From Desulfobacca sp. (GTDB taxonomy: Bacteria > Desulfobacterota > Desulfobaccia > Desulfobaccales > Desulfobaccaceae): a stretch of 64,000 nucleotides of DNA. The translations under genes and the position numbers were made by a program. Below are positions 59,375 to 64,000 of the stretch, piece by piece; position 1 is the first letter of the stretch; every line of letters starts with the position of its first letter. The notes below the pieces were generated by a model. That model made no database searches. It was not told the origin of the DNA and saw only the letters and a list, made by a program, of their open reading frames with translations. The stretch is taken from positions 62,001 through 126,000 of the forward strand of contig DYEV01000027.1 of NCBI GenBank assembly GCA_020725545.1, given 5' to 3'.

Positions 59375-59830
59375 TTACCCGAAGGACGCCTTTTCCAGGC
59401 GGGCGATCTTCTCCAGGCGGCGGCGGTGGCGCTCCAGGCCGCTGAACTCGGCCTCCAAAAAGGCCTGCACCAGGTCCTGGGCCAGGGCCGCGCCGGTCAC
59501 CCAGCCGCCCAAACAGAGCAGATTCAGGTCATCGTGCTCCACGCCCTGGTGGGCTGAATAATAGTCAGTAATTAAGGCAGCCCGGACCCCGGGCAGTTTG
59601 TTGGCGGTAATGGCCGCCCCCACGCCGCTGCCACAGATGGCTATTCCACGGTCCACCTCACCATAGGACACCGCCCGGGCCAGGGGAATGATGAAATCAG
59701 GGTAGTCGTCTTCGGGATTGTAGGTATGGGCGCCGAAATCGATCACTTCATACCCCCAGCGGCGGAGGATTGACAATAAATGCTCCTTCAGTTCAAAACC
59801 ACCGTGGTCCGCGGCGATACCCACCTGCAT
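59375..59830 (-). CDS. rpiB: Ribose 5-phosphate isomerase B
   Basis: This 151-residue enzyme interconverts ribose-5-phosphate and ribulose-5-phosphate. Motifs are GIAADHGGFELKEHL, YPDFIIPLARAV, GIAICGSGVGAAITANKLPGVRA (catalytic Cys and Gly loop) and NLLCLGGWVTGAALAQDLV. AAGGAG precedes the ATG. It forms a pentose-phosphate pair with the nearby transketolase gene. Confidence 0.95.
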   Translation of the reverse strand: MQVGIAADHGGFELKEHLLSILRRWGYEVIDFGAHTYNPEDDYPDFIIPLARAVSYGEVDRGIAICGSGVGAAITANKLPGVRAALITDYYSAHQGVEHDDLNLLCLGGWVTGAALAQDLVQAFLEAEFSGLERHRRRLEKIARLEKASFG

Positions 59831-59869
59831 GGCTCATCTCCTTGCGGCAGTGGCCAGTGGCCAGTGGCC

Positions 59870-59912
59870 GGTTGTTGGTTGTTGGTTGTAAGTTGTAAGT
59901 TGTCGGTTAGAT
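59870..59912. repeat. GTTG-type short tandem repeats
   Basis: A run of near-repeats of GGTTGTT and GTTGTAA lies between rpiB and the transketolase stop. It is similar, in reverse complement, to the A/C-rich stretch at 5868-5895. Confidence 0.6.
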
Positions 59913-60115
59913 TCCGTCCCGCAGGTCTTTGGTTCCAGAACCCTGCTGGCGGCGCTAAGTCTCATCACTCAGGGTATTGGTCATTTCCTGCGGATCACCT
60001 GCGCAGCAGGTAAATATCCTTTTTAACCCTCGGCCGGACTCTTATGGCTCTTGACTGAAGATCAGGAAAAGGCCGCAAGGCGGTGTTGCCATCCCTGACC
60101 TTTCCCGCCCCGCTC

Positions 60116-62170
60116 TCAGGTTTGGGCTCGGGCCACGAGCAGTCGGGCCCGCTCACAGATATTTTTCAGGTGAAAGCCATATTCCCGCAGAACCACCGGC
60201 CCGGGGGCCGAGGCGCCGAAGCGGTCCACGGCAATAACGTCCATACGCGTCTCCCTCCTGATGTAGGGCTGCCAGCCCAGCGATACACCGGCCTCAATGG
60301 CCAGCAGGGGTATCTGCGGGGGGCAGACCTCCTGCTGATACTCCGGGGACTGCTTCTGGAACAGCTCCCAACAGGGGAAGCTCACCACCCGCACCTGGAT
60401 ACCCTCGTCGGTCAGGGCCTCCCGGGCAGCCAGAGCCAGATGGACCTCGGAGCCGGTGGCCACCATGACCAGCTGGGGAAGGCCGCCAGTCGGGGCCTCG
60501 GCCAAGATATAGCCCCCCAGGGAAACCCCGGTCTGGACGTGGGGATAGCTGGCCGGATCCAAAATGGGCAGATTCTGACGGGAGAGTATCAGGACCACCG
60601 GCCCGTCCTGGCGGCTGATGGCCAGACGCCAGGCTGCTGCGGTCTCGTTGGCATCAGCCGGGCGGATGACCAGCAGACCGGGGATGGCCCGCAGCGCCAG
60701 GAGATGCTCCACCGGCTGGTGGGTAGGGCCGTCCTCCCCTACGCCCAAACTGTCGTGGGTGAAGATGAAGATAGTGTGCAGTTTGCTCAAGGCTGCCAAC
60801 CGGAGAGGCGGCCGCATATAGTCGCTGAAGACCAGAAAGGTGGCGCCATAAGGGAGGAAGCCGCCGTAGTAGGCCAGGCCGTTGACGATGGCCCCCATGG
60901 CGTGTTCCCGGATGCCGAAATGGATGTTGCGGCCACAGAGGTGAGTGGCCTGCAACGTGCCACCCTTTTTGATGATGGTTTTGGTACTCGGCGCCAGATC
61001 GCCTGAGCCCCCCACCAGTTCCGGCAGATGCGGCGCAACGGCGTTGAGGACCTGGCCCGAGGCGCTGCGGGTGGCCACGGGACCGTGATCCGTTTTGAAG
61101 ACGGGGACATCCCGGTCCCAGTCCGGCGGCAGTTGCCGGTTGAGCCGGCGCTCCAACTCCTGAGCCAACTCGGGGAATTCTCGGGAATAGGCCTGGCGCA
61201 GCCCCTCCCATGCCTCCTGCCAGGCCTGCCCCCGGGCAATGGCCCGGCGGCAATGGCCCAGGACCTGCTCGGGAACCAGGAAGGCGGGTTCTAGGGGCCA
61301 ACCCAGGTGTTGTTTAGTGAGCTGGACTTCCTCCCGGCCCAAGGGTTCACCATGGGCTGCGGCCGTATCCTGTTTATGGGGACTGCCATAGCCGATGTGA
61401 GTCCGGACGGCGATAAACGACGGCCGTTGGCTGTCGGCTCGGGCCAGGACCAGGGCCGCGGCGACCTGAGAGAGATCATTGCCGTCATGGACCCGCTGCA
61501 CCTGCCAACCATAAGCGGCAAAGCGGGCCAACACATCCTCCGTAAAGGTCAGATTGGTCCCCCCTTCAATGGTGATGCGGTTGTCGGACCACAAGACGAT
61601 GAGCTTGCCCAACTGTAGGTGGCCAGCCAGGGAAGCGGCTTCGGCGCTGACCCCCTCCATGATGTCACCGTCGCTGGCAATCACATACGTATAGTGATCG
61701 ATGATGGGAAAGCCGGGGCGATTATAGGTGGCAGCCAGAGAGGCTTCGGCCATGGCCAAACCCACGGCATTGGCAAATCCCTGTCCCAGGGGCCCGCTGG
61801 TCACCTCCACCCCCGGCGTCTTGCCGTGTTCGGCATGGCCCGGCGTGATACTTCCCAACTGGCGGAAATTCTTGATCTCCTCTAACGGCAGATCATAGCC
61901 ATAGAGATATAACAGGGCATACAGCAGCATGCAGCCATGGCCGGCCGACAGCACGAAGCGGTCCCGATTGGGCCAGTGAGGATCCCGGGGATTAAATCTG
62001 AGGAAGCGGTCCCACAGCGTATACCCCATGGCCGCATCTCCCATGGGCATGCCCGGATGGCCGGAATGGGCCTGTTGCACGGCATCTACAGCCAGAAACC
62101 TGATGGTGTTAACGCATAACTCGTCGATGGCTGAGGCAGGTTGGAGTAGGGTGGCGGCATCCGCTGGCAT
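60116..62170 (-). CDS. tkt: Transketolase
   Basis: This 684-residue TPP enzyme of the pentose-phosphate pathway exchanges two-carbon units between sugar phosphates. The N-terminal half has [10 protein letters not shown] and the TPP motif [20 protein letters not shown]. The pyrimidine domain has [20 protein letters not shown] and the C-terminal domain [11 protein letters not shown]. Length and order are those of full transketolases. AAGGAGACGTC precedes the ATG. Confidence 0.96.
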   Translation of the reverse strand: MPADAATLLQPASAIDELCVNTIRFLAVDAVQQAHSGHPGMPMGDAAMGYTLWDRFLRFNPRDPHWPNRDRFVLSAGHGCMLLYALLYLYGYDLPLEEIKNFRQLGSITPGHAEHGKTPGVEVTSGPLGQGFANAVGLAMAEASLAATYNRPGFPIIDHYTYVIASDGDIMEGVSAEAASLAGHLQLGKLIVLWSDNRITIEGGTNLTFTEDVLARFAAYGWQVQRVHDGNDLSQVAAALVLARADSQRPSFIAVRTHIGYGSPHKQDTAAAHGEPLGREEVQLTKQHLGWPLEPAFLVPEQVLGHCRRAIARGQAWQEAWEGLRQAYSREFPELAQELERRLNRQLPPDWDRDVPVFKTDHGPVATRSASGQVLNAVAPHLPELVGGSGDLAPSTKTIIKKGGTLQATHLCGRNIHFGIREHAMGAIVNGLAYYGGFLPYGATFLVFSDYMRPPLRLAALSKLHTIFIFTHDSLGVGEDGPTHQPVEHLLALRAIPGLLVIRPADANETAAAWRLAISRQDGPVVLILSRQNLPILDPASYPHVQTGVSLGGYILAEAPTGGLPQLVMVATGSEVHLALAAREALTDEGIQVRVVSFPCWELFQKQSPEYQQEVCPPQIPLLAIEAGVSLGWQPYIRRETRMDVIAVDRFGASAPGPVVLREYGFHLKNICERARLLVARAQT

Positions 62171-62372
62171 GACGTCTCCTTTTTGGTTTGATTGCCGGTT
62201 TCCGGTTGGCTATACTTTTATCCGCAACTTTGCAAACAAAGTCGCGCGGCAAGCGAGCCTGTCCGGCGGGCTACTCGCCGGCCCCGGCGCTCGCTCTCGC
62301 CGGTTGTTTGTCCGGTGCCCTGTGTCGAGCTTATTATAAAATGAAGACAGGGGAAAGCACTTTTTCAACAAT

Positions 62373-64000
62373 CTATTCGACCAAGACCGCCCGCTGTTTG
62401 GCGGTAAAATAAAGAAGCGTCTTGATGGCGGTGGCGTCGGGGAGGCCGAAAAATTTGGCGGCCATGTCCCGGTAGGCCAGCATCTGGGGGCGGTATTTGG
62501 CTACCTCGGCGGCCTCGAAGTCTGTCCAGGACTCTTCCGGCCCCGGCCGGGTGGTTTTGTAATCCACCAGCCACCAGTCCTGGCCGTCAAAAACCAGCCG
62601 GTCGATCTTGCCCCGATACAAGAAAGGACCCTTGGCCTGCAGCCGAGGCCCGGAATCGACGTCGGGCAAGTCCTCCCAGGCCTCCAAGAGCCATTCACTC
62701 CTGGCCACCGGCAGATCCGCAGCCAGCAGCGGCGCCAGGAACGGGTCGGCCTGGCAGGCCTGCACTTCTGCCAGGATTTCTTCGGCCAAGATCAGGGCTG
62801 TCTCCGGACCGGCCACCACTCTGGCCAACGCCGCGGCCACCGCTGCGGCTTCGGGGAGGGGGCGGCCGCGGGCGACGTCCTCCAACAGCCGGTGGGTGAG
62901 GTCGCCCCGTACCCGGGCCAGGGGCAGAAACAGCGAATCCGACTCGGGAAATTCGACTTCTTCTCTTTCTTCCAGGTTCACTCCGGCTGCCAGGTGCGAA
63001 GGCAGGATCAGCTCATAGGGGCGGCGTTCCGGCTGAATCTCCAGGGCTGGCGGCAGGGCAAGCCCCGCGCCTGAGCCCCCCTCATCTCCCCCCTGGCCCT
63101 GGCCGCCTCCGGCCGCCGGTGCGGACGCCTCCGCCGTGGCGTTGGGGGGGGGAACGCTCACCTGGACCACCAGGGGGGGCTCCCGCCACTCCAGCGCCAG
63201 ATCGGGGATAAGCTCTTCGGCGGCATAGTGTTGCCGCAGCCAGCCCAATGGACTCTGGACCGGAAAATCCCAATCGCCAGAAGCTTTCATCTTGACGCAG
63301 CCGGAGAGGTACAGGTGTTTTTTGGCCCGGGTGACCGCCACATAAAAGAGGCGCCGGGCCTCGCCCAGGGCATTGGCTTGCCCCATCTTCTTGAGAACAG
63401 TGTAGAGGACGCTCTGCTGCTCTTGGTGATAAGGACGACTCAGGGCCATAAGGGCCGTGCCTGTCCCCGGCATTTCCTCCAAAAGGAACGGACTATCGGA
63501 TCTGTTGGTGTTCAAAGGTTGCCAATCCAAAAACGGCACATAGACATGGTCATATTCCAGCCCCTTGGCAGCATGCACCGTGGAAACTTCGATGGCGGCA
63601 TCCTGAGCCCGGGGATCCGGCGGCTGATAGGTTTGGGCCAACAGGTCCTGCAGCCGGCTCAGGGTCTCGGCCGGAGTGGCTGCTGCCGCCGCGGCCACCA
63701 AGTCCAGATAGGTCTGCAGATTGGCCACCCCCTGAGCCCCCTCCCAATGGGCCGCCTGGTCCCAGGCGGCCACGGCGGCCAGCCATTCCCAGAGGATGTC
63801 ATGGAGAGGCACCCGGCCCAGTTTTTCGGCGGCCGCAGCCAAGGGTTGATAAAACCGGCGCATAGCCGGGGGGCCCTGGTCCCCGAGAACGAAGGCCGGG
63901 ATCTTTTCCGACCAAAAATCCCCTGGTAATGCCGCGATAGCAGCCAACAGCGCGAGAGGCTGGGGACCGGCGAATCCCCGGAGCAATCCGGCCCAAGCCA
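62373..64000 (-). CDS. AddA/UvrD-like helicase-nuclease (3' part)
   Basis: The C-terminal 543 residues are in the window. The frame continues past the right edge, and the codons before the first methionine-like start read AWAGLLRGF. Helicase motif V is STVHAAKGLEYDHVYVP and motif VI is ARRLFYVAVTRAKKHLYLSG. The C-terminal part is a PD-(D/E)XK nuclease: YRGKIDRLVFDGQDWWLVDYKTTRP, where Asp and Asp-Tyr-Lys are catalytic, followed by YRPQMLAYRDM. This is the AddA pattern of double-strand-break end processing. A low-complexity Gly/Ala linker lies at about 63060-63140. Confidence 0.88.
   Translation of the reverse strand, partial: AWAGLLRGFAGPQPLALLAAIAALPGDFWSEKIPAFVLGDQGPPAMRRFYQPLAAAAEKLGRVPLHDILWEWLAAVAAWDQAAHWEGAQGVANLQTYLDLVAAAAAATPAETLSRLQDLLAQTYQPPDPRAQDAAIEVSTVHAAKGLEYDHVYVPFLDWQPLNTNRSDSPFLLEEMPGTGTALMALSRPYHQEQQSVLYTVLKKMGQANALGEARRLFYVAVTRAKKHLYLSGCVKMKASGDWDFPVQSPLGWLRQHYAAEELIPDLALEWREPPLVVQVSVPPPNATAEASAPAAGGGQGQGGDEGGSGAGLALPPALEIQPERRPYELILPSHLAAGVNLEEREEVEFPESDSLFLPLARVRGDLTHRLLEDVARGRPLPEAAAVAAALARVVAGPETALILAEEILAEVQACQADPFLAPLLAADLPVARSEWLLEAWEDLPDVDSGPRLQAKGPFLYRGKIDRLVFDGQDWWLVDYKTTRPGPEESWTDFEAAEVAKYRPQMLAYRDMAAKFFGLPDATAIKTLLYFTAKQRAVLVE

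Noticed and set aside
60083-61006. Plus-strand frame of 307 codons opposite transketolase
   Set aside because: Shadow of the tkt reading frame; no ribosome site or homologous pattern.

Overview
The window is a gene-dense stretch of a Gram-negative, high-GC, anaerobic or microaerobic chromosome, most like a member of Desulfobacterota (Desulfobacca/Syntrophobacteria-like). This placement is inferred from gene content. It rests on a split B12-dependent methylmalonyl-CoA mutase, a siroheme/C5 tetrapyrrole block (precorrin-2 dehydrogenase, CcsA/HemX-like, HemA), a NrfHA ammonia-forming nitrite reductase, LPS genes (lpxA, waaA, rfaE2, glycosyltransferases), an AmmeMemoRadiSam radical SAM enzyme, DUF3786 and an AddA-type helicase-nuclease. 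No rRNA, tRNA, CRISPR array, insertion sequence or prophage was recognised.

Layout. 1-2.9 kb: methylmalonyl-CoA mutase and an aldo/keto reductase. 3.2-10.7 kb: a CHASE2 adenylate cyclase, a MetE-like protein, two unknowns and a SlyD-like/methyltransferase fusion. 11-13.8 kb: the haem/siroheme operon. 14.3-21.3 kb: a MazG-like/trypsin-like group, a zinc alcohol dehydrogenase and an overlapping LPS glycosyltransferase operon containing an lpxA homologue. 21.7-26.5 kb: a PlsC acyltransferase overlapping a FeeM-like acyltransferase, a MauE/rhodanese pair and a HAD phosphatase. 26.6-33 kb: a TolC/MacA/MacB export locus whose ATPase and permease genes are separated by a degenerate CPBP protein and a YiiX-like putative cysteine peptidase. 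33.3-35.3 kb: nrfHA. 35.5-41.7 kb: waaA, an epimerase, an rRNA methyltransferase, DUF3786 and an outer-membrane protein. 42-48.7 kb: an ArsR regulator, a small CXXC protein with a NapH-like polyferredoxin and a histone-deacetylase-like hydrolase, an IHF/HU protein, a Tat-signal radical SAM enzyme, ychF, a ComF homologue and rfaE2. 48.9-51.4 kb: a cytochrome c, prs and a second outer-membrane protein. 59.4-64 kb: rpiB, transketolase and the 3' part of an addA-like gene.

The most striking part is 51.8-59.1 kb, a run of minus-strand genes that looks like a complete ubiquitin-type conjugation, removal and unfolding pathway. In order it holds an AbrB-like regulator, a 119-residue protein ending in Gly-Gly (candidate ubiquitin-like modifier), a 400-residue protein whose C-terminus carries an E2-like HP...ICL signature, an unknown 131-residue protein, a ClpX-like AAA+ unfoldase with the GYVG pore loop but no zinc domain, a JAMM-type deconjugase, an E1/ThiF activating enzyme, a BASS-family transporter and a ferritin-like protein that also ends in Gly-Gly. 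A good sigma70-type promoter containing a palindrome lies upstream and a strong hairpin terminator lies downstream. E1, JAMM and AAA+ are called firmly. The modifier and E2 roles are motif-based inference.

Dispersed short palindromes (cores such as GATCTGGAGATC flanked by GCGCC/GGCGC) recur in at least five intergenic regions, and a second, larger inverted-repeat family appears twice. Start codons were moved inward from the longest reading frame wherever a Shine-Dalgarno sequence, a conserved N-terminus or gene overlap supported it.
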